From the NCBI GenBank assembly GCA_905221605.1, contig CAJNDS010001125.1, forward strand, positions 1 to 64,000: DNA of 64,000 nucleotides, written 5' to 3'. Of the stretch, positions 34,001 to 42,464 are shown piece after piece. The notes beneath the pieces are model-generated. The model searched no databases, had not been told where the DNA came from, and saw only the letters and a program-made list of their open reading frames with translations. The stretch comes from Symbiodinium natans (taxonomy: Eukaryota; Sar; Dinophyceae; Suessiales; Symbiodiniaceae). Position 1 is the stretch's first letter; each line of letters begins with the position of its first letter. The position numbers and the translations under genes are program-made.

Positions 34001-35714
34001 TCGCCCATGTAGTCCATTTCGCTGTTTTGACTTCATCCCCAACATAGTTCAAACTCTGCGTGCTGAAAAAATCTTTCCAATCAAACTCTGACAACGTGAA
34101 ACTGTGAGACATGAAAGCTTGTACTCTGGAACGTAGATAATCCAGACATAGTTTCTGGACTGTAGAAGGAGGTCGCTGATTGAAATGCGCGCCATTTCCC
34201 CCGTGCATGTAATTTAGGCTAGCCACCAACAGATACACCCACAAATCTTCGTCCTGATGTGTATCCAAAGCATCTACCAAGTCGACTGCGCTGGGCAGGG
34301 GCAGAGGGAAGATGTTTTTATTTTCAGTTGTTCCCTCTGCCATGGAAGCTCCCTTCCCCTCGCAGAAATCTTGCAACCACTTGGCAAAAGTAGAAGTACC
34401 ACTGCCCAGAGCATATTCCATCAAAAACCTTCCTAAAGTTCTCGACGACTCTGGAAACAATACCTCGTCCGACTGTTCTGAAACCAAACCTGCTAAAGAA
34501 GGCCTCTCGGCGGCTGACGCCGCCAGCGACGCCCCCACGCATCTGCTTCCTGCGCTTGGAGACCATCCACGAGGAGCATCCCTTACCCTCCTACTTAAAG
34601 GAGAGCTAGGAACACCCTCTCTCAAGCTGGTCTGGTGGGCTCCACCTTGGCTGCTGCGTATCTCTCTCGCTCTCCCCTCTGCTTTGCCCACCATTTCCCT
34701 TTGCCATCTCCTTTCTCTCCCTTGTCCCCGGGCTTGCCTTTCCAATCCCCTTTCCAGGGAAGCTGCCCTTTGCCTTTGCCCAGTTCTCTCCAAACCTTGG
34801 AATCTTGCTTGAACTCCTTCGCTGCTTCGTGTGCTTCTGCTACGCTTGCCACTCGCTCCTGCTCTAGAGGCACCAGCTCGACATTCTGAGCCACAGCCCA
34901 AGCTGCGCCGGCGACCACCAACTCTATAGCCTTCAGCCGCTGAATTAAAATGTCGAGACCACCCAAGATGTTGCGCCGAATCAACTGGTCTAGCGTGTAG
35001 GCGATTGTGAGCAACTCTCTCTTCACCCCTGGACTCATGCCCTTGTTTGCCAGATGAAGACGCACATACTTCAGCACGATTGGGGCTACCTTGTGAGCTC
35101 CCTCCTCGCCTGTATCCTCTACGAGTAGGCGTGACATTTCGTCCAAAGCATGCCGAATCAACACCCCAGGCTTGTTGCGCGCTAGTTTCTTCACCCGATG
35201 GGAATCTTGAAAGGGATGAGAGTCTTGAGAGTCCGCTGTACTCCCACTGCTGCTGGTGCTGGTGTTGCTGTAGCTGCTCTCCTGATTCTTCCCACTTGCT
35301 TTGTCCTTCTTGTGCTTCATCTTGCGGCTCCCCTTTTTCTTCTCCCTCTTCTTCTTCTTCTTCAGAAAACTCTTGAGCTTCTTTTGGGGGTCCAAAGGAG
35401 TGCCTTTGTAGCTGTGGGAGCCGGTTTTGACTTGGTCTTTGTCTGGGGAGTGGCGAGCGGCTTGTTTCCCGGTGTCTATGGGGACTCCTCCTGCTAGTGC
35501 GGCTAACTCTTGTTCCAAGCCTGCCCCTGGCGCAGGAACCATGCCTTGGGGAAGACTCTCGACGTTTCGGGCCCAAACTGCCCCACTGTCCTCTCTTGAC
35601 ACTTCCATGCCATGCATTGATGAAGCTGCCACTGCCGTCCTCGGACATGTTGGGGGGCATATGTGGATTGTCAGTTCGGGAGGCTGGCCGTTGACTGTGA
35701 GGTTCTCGGCCCAT
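30990..35714 (-). CDS. Polyprotein: reverse transcriptase, C5-cytosine methyltransferase, RNase H
   Basis: The open frame is 1,574 codons. The first 360 or so overlap the Gag ORF in another frame and look like its shadow (Arg/Ser/Gln-rich), so translation probably enters near 34.6 kb. Residues about 640-830 are the RT: SEDIRCMYYLF (motif A, about 720), GYLNSVGIAQH, and VYLDNLD (motif C, about 815). A DASCLGGG motif (about 986) is the first Asp strand of RNase H. A DNA methyltransferase follows: SLFDGISAARVALEVL (motif I, about 1025), GPPCQGVS with catalytic Cys (about 1105), QESVWSM, KRDRLYW, and LGNSWSVPV (about 1338). RNase H resumes with HINRLELRAV (about 1480), LTDSLVSLHV and NPADRPSRR. 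No stops are seen. Confidence 0.85.
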   Translation of the reverse strand: MGREPHSQRPASRTDNPHMPPNMSEDGSGSFINAWHGSVKRGQWGSLGPKRRESSPRHGSCARGRLGTRVSRTSRRSPHRHRETSRSPLPRQRPSQNRLPQLQRHSFGPPKEAQEFSEEEEEEGEEKGEPQDEAQEGQSKWEESGEQLQQHQHQQQWEYSGLSRLSSLSRFPSGEETSAQQAWGVDSACFGRNVTPTRRGYRRGGSSQGSPNRAEVCASSSGKQGHESRGEERVAHNRLHARPVDSAQHLGWSRHFNSAAEGYRVGGRRRSLGCGSECRAGASRAGASGKRSRSTRSSEGVQARFQGLERTGQRQRAASLERGLERQARGQGRERRWQREMVGKAEGRAREIRSSQGGAHQTSLREGVPSSPLSRRVRDAPRGWSPSAGSRCVGASLAASAAERPSLAGLVSEQSDEVLFPESSRTLGRFLMEYALGSGTSTFAKWLQDFCEGKGASMAEGTTENKNIFPLPLPSAVDLVDALDTHQDEDLWVYLLVASLNYMHGGNGAHFNQRPPSTVQKLCLDYLRSRVQAFMSHSFTLSEFDWKDFFSTQSLNYVGDEVKTAKWTTWANLEPALPYGHIGAINVLDLADGGVRELLMDPLQFLKPRWDERPVRSSRVMVQEAAWGEVARGLVKYNLCAVLPESALVAPGGVPLRNGLFGIEKGEVANGHAVHRLIMNLVPFNTVSLSIEGDVGTLPMLSQMNCLQLHPQEFLVVSSEDIRCMYYLFALPSSWYPFLSLNMPAPQDLVPPHVEEPCFLVSKVLPMGYLNSVGIAQHLHRNLITRAQGGPTRCVPWAELRKDRAWSQANPVWRVYLDNLDVLERVRPELAVMLEGSLNNDLKPLIQEYEETGVPLNAKKSVKQSTFAEVQGAEIDGKLGLARPKGDKLAKYTSAVLSLLRRGWCSQREMQVAAGGLVYFAMFRRPLMSVLNFVWRFIQSFEITRQRRLPIPTGVQSELLLFLGLLPLAHIDFRVVSSDIATASDASCLGGGICASDGLTELGAKVAVAPFRGQQQGDVPDAGLVCISLFDGISAARVALEVLQARVCLQVSVEPDLSARRVVEANFSDVIHVAKVEDITAEMCREWASKSTRASLVLLTAGPPCQGVSSLNAHRKGAMDDERSRLHFAVQHVLSHVREAFPWCRTAFFQESVWSMDAEDRKVYTQAAQVLPYRACCSGMVPCKRDRLYWFDWSLESEPGVTLYPPPNSAAESYGQVVFNTDVDTSGLFKPGWAPPTGKTPGTFTTAQPSLLPRPWPAGLARCDESTLQRWRADRHRFPPYQYRPAALLYHPDRPEGRIPDVQERERLLGFPVDYSFTCLPKNEIKANPLRHEDVRMTLLGNSWSVPVVAYFFLQLLKPLRLCRLSSLRDVLLTLFTEEPISGEALLSWRALRHSTTAKSPQVPNAALSTSHADSASQVSPSHLTTQLATLASMKGEDVLIQMSHDARIPQKFRRSVPVELWTWKEICGWRWAAQSTEHINRLELRAVYTSLRWRLLRRKEVRTKFVHLTDSLVSLHVINRGRSSSVKIQTLMYRVASLLLATGFHPCLAYVSTHTNPADRPSRRARVRKKWSK

Positions 35715-36361
35715 CGCTGCAGCTCAAGATTGTCAGTGCCACTGAGGGTCAAATACAAGTATGAACCGGTGCGACTTACTGCCAAAGTCTCCAAAGTCCC
35801 ACAAATCAACGTTGTCTTTCCCCAATAGTCCCCTTTGACTTGATATCTCCTACCGGGTTCCCAAAAACTCAAAGGAACTATGCTCAAAGCCAAGGTATCC
35901 CCACGTGAGAGCCGGCCCTGATAATCGTAAGGAATGCCCTTCTTGAACTGTCTACGTCGCAGAATGGGAGGCGGGATCTCGAACGATGCCGAGTCGAAGG
36001 TTTCCTCTGGGGACCCATATAGATGCAGACCAGTTTCAATCCAGCTCGGAATCGGACGTGAACTCGCGGTCTTCCGCGGTAGGATCGGCCAGCTCTGAAC
36101 GGCTAAGAGCAATAGCGTCACGAGCAGCTTTCCAAGATTGGCGGCTTCGCCCCTTGTTCTTCTTCTTGCGCTTTCGCCCGTGACCCCCACTCTCAAATGG
36201 CGGATCGGATGAGGCTGGCTCGGCAGTGCTATGGCTCGCGCTCTTAGGTGTAGCTTTAAGGGCTTGTGCAAGGCTGACAGGCTCAGGTGAAAGCTCACGC
36301 TTTTGCTCGAAATCATCTGGGGGTCCACCGAAAGGCAACCAATCCCTGAGGGTACTTTCAA
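34622..36361 (-). CDS. Gag-like ORF2 of the DIRS-like element
   Basis: This frame is open for 579 codons. From about 36,060 down it is protein-like: IPSWIETGLHLYGSPEE, a beta-rich part (GDTLALSIVPLSFWEPG, GSYLYLTLSGTDNLELQ), a Lys-rich run (about 35,335-35,400), a helical part (VLIRHALDEMSRLLVED, RELLTIAYTLDQLIRRN), and a Gly/Lys-rich tail (GKGKGQLPWKGDWKGKP). The upstream 300 bases overlap ORF1 and are probably its shadow. Because ORF1 ends where this frame becomes protein-like, the two may be one Gag joined by ribosomal frameshift or split by an indel. The basic tail fits nucleic-acid binding. Confidence 0.6.
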   Translation of the reverse strand: MKVPSGIGCLSVDPQMISSKSVSFHLSLSALHKPLKLHLRARAIALPSQPHPIRHLRVGVTGESARRRTRGEAANLGKLLVTLLLLAVQSWPILPRKTASSRPIPSWIETGLHLYGSPEETFDSASFEIPPPILRRRQFKKGIPYDYQGRLSRGDTLALSIVPLSFWEPGRRYQVKGDYWGKTTLICGTLETLAVSRTGSYLYLTLSGTDNLELQRWAENLTVNGQPPELTIHICPPTCPRTAVAASSMHGMEVSREDSGAVWARNVESLPQGMVPAPGAGLEQELAALAGGVPIDTGKQAARHSPDKDQVKTGSHSYKGTPLDPQKKLKSFLKKKKKREKKKGSRKMKHKKDKASGKNQESSYSNTSTSSSGSTADSQDSHPFQDSHRVKKLARNKPGVLIRHALDEMSRLLVEDTGEEGAHKVAPIVLKYVRLHLANKGMSPGVKRELLTIAYTLDQLIRRNILGGLDILIQRLKAIELVVAGAAWAVAQNVELVPLEQERVASVAEAHEAAKEFKQDSKVWRELGKGKGQLPWKGDWKGKPGDKGEKGDGKGKWWAKQRGERERYAAAKVEPTRPA

Positions 36362-36527
36362 GCTCCTTAAGCTTGCCTAACACAGCTGGGCTCGCAGTAA
36401 TGGGAAGCCGGTTGCATAATCCTCGGACCCTATCAAGAGAACGACAGACACCACACGAATTGTTTGCGCGTATCTCGGGACCCGGCTTCCCACACCACCG
36501 GCACTTAATCTCTACAGCTCCACTCAT
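36036..36527 (-). CDS. Zinc-binding ORF1 of the DIRS-like element
   Basis: From the ATG at 36,527 the 163-residue frame begins SGAVEIKCRWCGKPGPE and has CRWC...CGVC (a zinc knuckle or ribbon, residues about 8-28). A helical part and a basic stretch (GRKRKKKNKGRSRQ) follow, then an acidic C-terminus. It is the first ORF after repeat A1 and probably forms the N-terminal part of Gag. A non-ATG start at 36,569 inside A1 is possible. Confidence 0.6.
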   Translation of the reverse strand: MSGAVEIKCRWCGKPGPEIRANNSCGVCRSLDRVRGLCNRLPITASPAVLGKLKELESTLRDWLPFGGPPDDFEQKRELSPEPVSLAQALKATPKSASHSTAEPASSDPPFESGGHGRKRKKKNKGRSRQSWKAARDAIALSRSELADPTAEDREFTSDSELD

Positions 36528-36529
36528 GC

Positions 36530-36599
36530 CTGTTGATCCAAGACTCTTCCCGAGCAAGGGATTCGCCAACTCGTCTTAAACTACGATTGCGTTGTATCT
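36530..36599. repeat. Split direct repeat A1 (element 5' end)
   Basis: The outer 5' end of the retrotransposon on the minus strand; same 70 bp as 29,705-29,774. Viral fibre sequence starts immediately beyond it (GTTAATCCTGAAG). Confidence 0.9.
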
Positions 36600-37798
36600 T
36601 GTTAATCCTGAAGTATTAGAAATATTGAAATTATCAGTTTCATAATATATACGATCTTCAAAATATGTTGGTTTGAATAATGTTGTTCCTCCTGTTGTAT
36701 TATTGCATTCTACATAAGTATTTGTGTCGGTATCGTCATTGGCTCCGTTAATCAATCTTATAGCACTCGCTGTTTCACTTATTGATAAATCCACTGATAT
36801 GTTAGATTTTGTGGCGTTAGTATATCTTTCAATACTTGTGTTAGCGTTGGTTAATTCAATATCCCCCTTTACTGTTAAACTGCCTGCTAAACCAATTTCA
36901 CCACCGACTGTTACAGTAGTTGTAACATTTACATTATTTACAGCTAAATCGTTATTCATATTAATATTTCCCGATGGGTTCAAATTTAAATCTACAACGC
37001 TCTCGTCGCTTGTAGCATTGGCATTGATTTTATTTCCTTGTAAAGTTATGTAATTTGTAGCATTCTTAAATACACTAATAATTTTATCCCCTCCGCCTGT
37101 TTGATTATTAAATAATAACCCTGTAGTTGGCGATATATTTATCGTCTCGTTGTTTAATGTTAAACCACTGTGAATAGTAGGAGCGCTACAATCAATAATG
37201 GGAAATGTAGAAAATCTATTGGTAAAGTCTGATTTAGGAACTCTTAAATCTAATAAATTATCAATTTCCGTATCGGTGTAGCCACCGCCACCACCAGCAC
37301 CTGCTATTAATGTATCTACCTCACCCTTGTTATAATAATTTGTACCTAATTGTGCGTTAGTCTGACAATTAGTAGACAAATTAGTATCTATTTGCGCCGA
37401 TGTGTAATAGCTATTTAACGTTGTGTCTATTTCAGTTTTGTTGTAAAAATTGGTTGCTAGAATTGTGTTGTTTTGATAGTTGGTAGATAGATTTGTGTCT
37501 ATTTGTGCTGATGTATAAAAATTTGTTAGTGTTGTATCTACCTCTGTTTTGTTGTAAAATTGGTAGCTAGTTGTGTGTTCGTTGGATTATTGTTAGATAA
37601 ATCGGTGTTAATAGCATTAATATTGTTGAAATTTTGTAATTGTTTTGTGTTGAAGATTGCTATTTCGTCGGTGTTTGCTGTTATTTGCGCATTGTTTCCG
37701 ACTTCACCCTTTGTGGCGTATAAGTCGCTTAGGTTCGTTCCATTTACTAGAATCTCGTTTGCTGTCAATGTGTTTGTATTGTTTAATGTTAATGTCAT
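36600..37798 (-). pseudogene. Viral fibre protein, N-terminal part, frameshifted and cut by retrotransposon
   Basis: From the ATG at 37,798 (after TTATTATTATA) the minus-strand frame reads TLTLNNTNTLTANEILVN. At about 37,557 a missing T shifts it. The next frame shows four or so repeats of the YNKTEVDT / YTSAQIDT type, typical of trimeric virus and phage fibres, then Gly-rich and Asn/Thr beta-repeat sequence up to the retrotransposon at 36,599. The gene resumes at 29,390. With its S74 tail the intact protein would have had roughly 800 residues. It probably formed the capsid surface fibre for host attachment. Confidence 0.7.
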
Positions 37799-38356
37799 TA
37801 TAATAATAATTGGATAAATTATTATTAGAATGTTAATGTATTTTTGCTGTTGGTTTAGATATGCTTGATGTCTTGTTGAGTATTGATGGCGGGATTTTGA
37901 GGCATTACTCATTTCTACGCCACATTCACAAGTAAATCTTTGCTTATTCAATTTTGTTACTTCTTCTTTCTTATTTAACCATCGCTTCTTACGATAACCC
38001 TTTAAATACTGTTGGTTTTCTGCTTCCCATTCTTTGCGGGTTCTACATTCTATAAATCCATTCAATGTTCCTAACTTCCTTATGTGATAACCTTCTCGTG
38101 CTCTTGACTGGTCGTTGTTTTCACACGGGTATTCTTCTATTAGCTCCATATAAAAATGCTCCTTCCCAATCTCCCGCATTTTAACGTAAAGTGGTATAGT
38201 CTGTGATTTTCTACTATTGATTTCGCGACGGTGCTTTGATAATCTTTTGCTTAAGCTTTGACAGGTGCTCCCAACATAAATTAAACTCGGGTCAATGTAG
38301 TTGTAAATCGCATATATTCTACCATTAGCATAATCTTTTGTTCTCTTTTCTGGCAT
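37799..38356 (-). CDS. GIY-YIG family nuclease with C-terminal zinc finger
   Basis: From the ATG at 38,356, GRIYAIYNYIDPSLIYVGS carries the GIY and YIG elements (residues about 12-30), followed by the catalytic Arg region SKRLSKHR and the Glu-containing helix SRAREGYHIRKLG (about 90). The C-terminus has a finger FTCECGVEMSNASKSRHQYS with a second His, a type seen in viral GIY-YIG proteins. No stop separates it from the fibre start at 37,798: the frame runs on in phase. Either the stop was lost or the two are a fusion. GIY-YIG enzymes cut DNA and may act in genome resolution or homing. Confidence 0.75.
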
Positions 38357-38412
38357 ATATTACTATAAAGTGTTATTTGCTTAAAACATTTTTAAATGAT
38401 TTTTCAATACGC

Positions 38413-38975
38413 CTAACCAAATACCTTCAGCCCCAAATAGTTTATTTCTAGGATCTGTTCGCTAAGAAGCGTGACAAAAAGCTCATCGGGCATATCATCG
38501 ACCGGAATTGCTGTTCCCGCTGGTTTAACCCTAATTAACATCTGTTGTCCGGCTCTTGTGTTAATTCCTGTATAACTGCTATCAGGGACTTTTTCAAATG
38601 AGAAACCGAAAATAAACTGTCTATCCCGATACTGCCTAAAACCAATTGAGATACTATGCTGGGCTGATGAAAGACTGAAAGATTTAAGGCCTTTTTCGTA
38701 AATGATAGAAGCACTGAGTTAATGAATTGGAATATATTTTCAGGATACAGTTTAGAACCCAATTGAATTTGGAACTCTAAATCTTTGTTGATGTCATAAA
38801 TTCCTTCTACAGCGGAATCGTGAGACTGATGAAGATGAAAAAAACGACAGATGCGCTTATTGGCGTACTCATAGCCCAAACTTGGGTCATCGGTTCTGTA
38901 AAAAGTGATAAAGGAAGCAACTAGTTTGGAAACGGAACGAATAACAGGAACACTAATATCAGAATTAACCCAGCT
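38413..38975 (-). pseudogene. Major capsid protein, C-terminal part (double jelly-roll), frameshifted
   Basis: This is the second half of the capsid gene whose start is at 43,780. The minus-strand frame reads NSDISVPVIRSVSKLVAS, ITFYRTDD and YDINKDLEFQIQLGSKLY, matching the conserved late region of PLV capsid proteins. Near 38,725 the frame shifts: the original frame runs into unrelated sequence, while another frame continues with HSISIGFRQYRDRQFIFG, YTGINTRAG and SEQILEINYLGLKVFG to a stop at 38,413. So there is one indel in this half. Confidence 0.7.
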
Positions 38976-39001
38976 GTGCAACCCAACAGCCAGCAAGACA
39001 A

Positions 39002-39113
39002 AGATGACCAAGTTCCGTTCCATTCTGGCGTTCCGTTCCGCTCCGTTCGTGATATATGATATATGGCCCCCCGCCTCTAGAGATAGAAACCCAACCCTTC
39101 GGATGTTGGGAAT
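39002..39113 (+). repeat. Left direct repeat of the capsid-gene insertion
   Basis: It starts near AAGATGACCAAGTTCC, has a short GTTCCG run, and ends CCTCTAGAGATAGAAACCC...TGTTGGGAATAA. The right copy at 42,609-42,930 shares both ends but has a much longer GTTCCG array in the middle. Confidence 0.7.
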
Positions 39114-40101
39114 AAGTAAACATCACAATTTACTTCTGAACCCAACCCGACGCCCCGGACTTAAACCAAAGAACCTGTTCGCAGAGCAAACAAAGTTGTG
39201 AAACACTTTAAAGGTTTAAAAATAGCTCCCACCAGCGACCGCATAGCTCACGCCATCACCAAACCCTACGAGCACCGAGGGAGGGGACATACGACAAACC
39301 TCGAGTGCCCTGATAAGGGCCCTACCTAGAGAATCCAGAACCTAAGAAAAAGTGGGTCATCATACGGAAGCCTGGTTTTGGAGGCCCAAGTTTTCAAAAC
39401 CGCGTTTCTACAACGATAACCTGGTTCTACAATTCGGAACCCGTAAAAAACCCGTCGGAAACCCGTCGGAAACGCGTATATACCCGTCGGGAACCCGTAA
39501 AAACCCATCGTGCAAAACCCTTCTTTCGGGAACCGCGTTCTTCTCCCCAAACCCTGGTTCTCCCAAGCGACCTACTTTTTTCTGGATTTTGGAGTCTGTA
39601 GGTAGAGGCTTGTCGTACGTCCCCTCCCTTCGTGCTCGTAGGGATTTACACCAGGGAAAAAGACCTTAAAACCCTATCACGCCCAAACACCTGTGCTGGT
39701 AACGTAATCGTGGCTCCATAAGGGTTGTGAATACGCCTCTGGCTATGCATAGAATATCATAGAATGCCTGTAGTCCCTCGGGATATACATCTCAATTGAA
39801 TCAAGCAACCCTCTCCCCAAAAAGGGTGGTTAGCGAAACATCTGGACTGTGGGGCCACGATTACGTTACCAGCACAGTTTTTGGGCAGGCTATGGAGCCA
39901 TCGTAGGACTAGTAAAACGCGTTCGGTTACCCAAGTATCTGAAACCCTGCGAGCACCAAGGGAGGGGACATACGACAAACCTCTACGACCCACAGGCCCT
40001 CACAGCCCCTTAAAAGAAAGTTGGTTTAGGGTTTTACACTGGTTTTACCGAAACATCTGAACTGTGGGCAGGTTATGGGGCCACGCTTACGTTACCAGCA
40101 A
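39107..40101 (+). repeat. Left arm of giant inverted repeat
   Basis: Its reverse complement is present at 40,797-41,460 over most of its length: for example GACGCCCCGGACTTAAACC, CATAGAATATCATAGAATGC and GGGGACATACGACAAACCTC recur inverted. The left arm has about 270 extra bases (39,330-39,600) with CCCGTCGGAAACCCGTCGG repeats that the right arm lacks. Confidence 0.75.
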
Positions 40102-40298
40102 TGGGGCTAGTAAAACACGTTCTTGAAAAAAGGTGGTTACCCAAATATCTGAAACCCTACGGCCCTACGAGCAACAAGGGAGGGGACATACGACAAACCT
40201 CTAAGAACCGCAGGCCCTCCCAGTCCCTCAACAGAAAGGCTTCCAGCATCGTTGGCATCACTTAGCAAACGTTTTCCAGGCTCACTTGGCCAACTTTT

Positions 40299-40800
40299 CC
40301 TTTTAGGGTTCAGGGTTTCCTGAAAGGGTTTCGGGTTTCCTTTTAGGGTTCAGGGTTTGGGGTTTCCTTTTAGGGTTTAAGGTTTCCTTTCAGGGTTTAG
40401 GGTTTAGGGTTTCGGGGTTTCCTTTTAGGGTTTAGCGTTTAGGGGTTCCCGTTTAGGGTTTAGGGTTTCATTTTTGGGTTTAGGGTTTCCTTTTAGGGTT
40501 TAGTGTTTAGGGTTTTGGGGTTTCGTTTTGGGGTTTAGGGTTTCGGGTTTAGGGGTTTCCTTTTAGGGTTTGGGGTTTAGGGGTTTCCTTTTAGGGTTTA
40601 GGGTTTCGGGTTTAGGGGTTTCCATTTAGGGTTTAGGGTTCTCCTTTTGGGGTTTAGGGTTTAGGGGCTTCCTTTTAGGGTTTAGGGTTTAGGGGTTTCC
40701 GTTTAGGGTTGAGGGGTTTCCTTTTAGGGTTTAGGGTTTCCTTCTAGTGTTTAGGGTTTCTTGTTAGTAGGGGTTTCCCTTTAGGGTTTAGGGTTTCCTG
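40299..40800 (+). repeat. Degenerate TTTAGGG telomere-like array
   Basis: Many copies of TTTAGGG and GGGTTTAGGGTTT, broken by TTTCCTTTTAGGG and GGGGTTTCG variants. TTTAGGG is the plant-type telomere repeat also found in dinoflagellates. The array forms the loop of the giant inverted repeat, deep inside a viral gene. Confidence 0.85.
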
Positions 40801-41460
40801 GTAACGTAAGCGTGGCCCGATAACCTGCCCACAGTTCAGATGTTTCGGTAAAACCAACTTTCTTTTAAGGGGCTGTGAGGGCCTGTGGGTCGTAGAGGTT
40901 TGTCGTATGTCCCCTCCCTTGGTGCTCGCAGGGTTTCAGATACTTGGGTAACCGCCTTTGTTCGGGAACGCGTTTTACTAGTCCCACGATGACTCCATAG
41001 CCTGCCCAAAAACTGTGCTGGTAACGTAATCGTGGCCCCACAGTCCAGATGTTTCGCTAACCACCCTTTTTGGGGAGAGGGTTGCTTGAGTCAATTGAGA
41101 TGTATATCCCTTCGAGGGACTACACGCATTCTATGATATTCTATGCGTAGCCAGAGGCGTATTACGTTACCAGCACAGGTTTTTGGGCGTCATAGGGTTT
41201 TAAGGTCTTTTTCCCTGGCGCGAAACCCTACGAGCGCGAAGGGAAGGAGGACATGCGACAAACCTCTAGGGCCCTTATCAGGGCACTAGAGGTTTGTCGC
41301 ATGTCCCCTCCTTCGGTGCTCGTAGGGTTTGGTGATGGCGCGAGTTATTTGGTCGCTGCCAGGAGCTACTTTAACTTTGTTTGCTCTGCGAACAGGTTTT
41401 AAGGTTTAAGTCCGGGGCGTCGGGGTGGGTTCAGAAGTAAATTGTGATGTTTATCCCTTC
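40797..41460 (-). repeat. Right arm of giant inverted repeat
   Basis: Inverted counterpart of 39,107-40,101, ending with sequence that mirrors AACATCACAATTTACTTCTG near the left end. Arms look about 90 percent alike by eye, so a single strand could fold into a hairpin of 600 bp or more. Confidence 0.75.
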
Positions 41461-41739
41461 GTGGGAAGAGTCTCAGGAAGCCAAAAACCTGTGTGCTGGT
41501 AACGAAATCGTGGCTCCGGACAACTGGTAGGGGGGAAAGCTTTAAGCAACTAGCACCCGGCACGAACTATGTGGTCACTGGCGCGAGCTATCAGGGGAGG
41601 TTTTGTCCCAACTCTGCTTAAAGGTTCTAAACATCTAGGGTTTTAAGCCCTGAGACACCACAGGAGTTCTTCCCACAAAGCGATCATCTCAATTTACTTA
41701 AACCACCTTCTTTTGGGGGCATTTATGATTTTGCCCGAA

Positions 41740-42240
41740 TAGAGGCGCGTAAATCATAACGCGTAGGAGTACGTTATGGCACTTTTTCTCTTGGTTTCCG
41801 CAAGAAGAGGCGGCAAATCATAACGTTGTGTGCGCAATCAATAAAATCACTATAGTACTCATTTTGAACGCGTCAACCGCGTTCTGATGTGGTGCCTTCT
41901 TCCCCAGCCATAACGTGCTCCTGCGCGTTATGATTCGCGCGCCGCTATGGGGGAAGACACAACAGCACACGCAACACACAAAACCAACCTGCGAATGACC
42001 CTTCAATGTTGCGACGATTTTACGTCTGCCAGTCCGATCACTCTTTGCTCACGCATTGAATAACATCGAGCACGTTATGATTTTCGGATATTTTCGGGCT
42101 TTGGTCACAGGGACATAATATTCACAACCCTTTTGAGCCACGATTCCGTTGCCAGACATGTTTTTGGGCGTCCCGCGCCAAGATTGGGCGATAGTTGGTT
42201 AGTCAAAGCACGTTATGATTTTCGGGCTTTGGTCTTGGCT
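41740..42240. repeat. Dispersed copies of CACGTTATGATTTTCGG
   Basis: A motif around (AG)CACGTTATGATTTTCGGGC occurs near 42,068 and 42,207, with shorter inverted relatives (ATAACGTGCTCC, TACGTTATGG, ATCATAACG) at 41,750-41,930. It is a local repeat family in the insertion; no gene seen. Confidence 0.5.
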
Positions 42241-42464
42241 CTTTTCCCACAAAAAGGGATAAACATCTCAATTTACGTAAAACCAACTTTTTAAGGAGCG
42301 CGTTTTACAGCCCCTAAAACACAGGGGCAGGTGGGGTGCTAGTTGCTTTCGCTGAAGGCCCGAGAGGTTTGTCGCGTGTCCCTTCCCTTCGTGCTCGTAG
42401 GGTTTGGTGAGGGCCCTAGAGGTTTGTCGTATGTCCCCTCCCTTCGTGCTCGTAGGGTTTCGTG

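Larger units (their letters stand above)
29391..36599 (-). mobile_element. DIRS/PAT-like tyrosine-recombinase retrotransposon with methyltransferase
   Basis: The element is 7.2 kb, read on the minus strand. Its ends form split direct repeats: A1 (36,530-36,599), ORFs, B1 (29,775-30,018), A2 (29,705-29,774), 70 bp, B2 (29,391-29,634). The A copies (70 bp) and B copies (244 bp) look identical by eye. This A1-ORF-B1-A2-B2 order is the hallmark of PAT/Ngaro-type DIRS elements, which insert through a tyrosine recombinase and a circular intermediate. ORFs encode a Gag-like protein, an RT-methyltransferase-RNase H polyprotein, and the recombinase. All long frames are open, so it may be young. It is GC-rich and interrupts the AT-rich viral fibre gene without an obvious target duplication. 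Confidence 0.9.

Noticed and set aside
34635-35828. Plus-strand open frames opposite the Gag region
   Set aside because: They are reverse-strand shadows of the GC-rich Gag and polyprotein ORFs.
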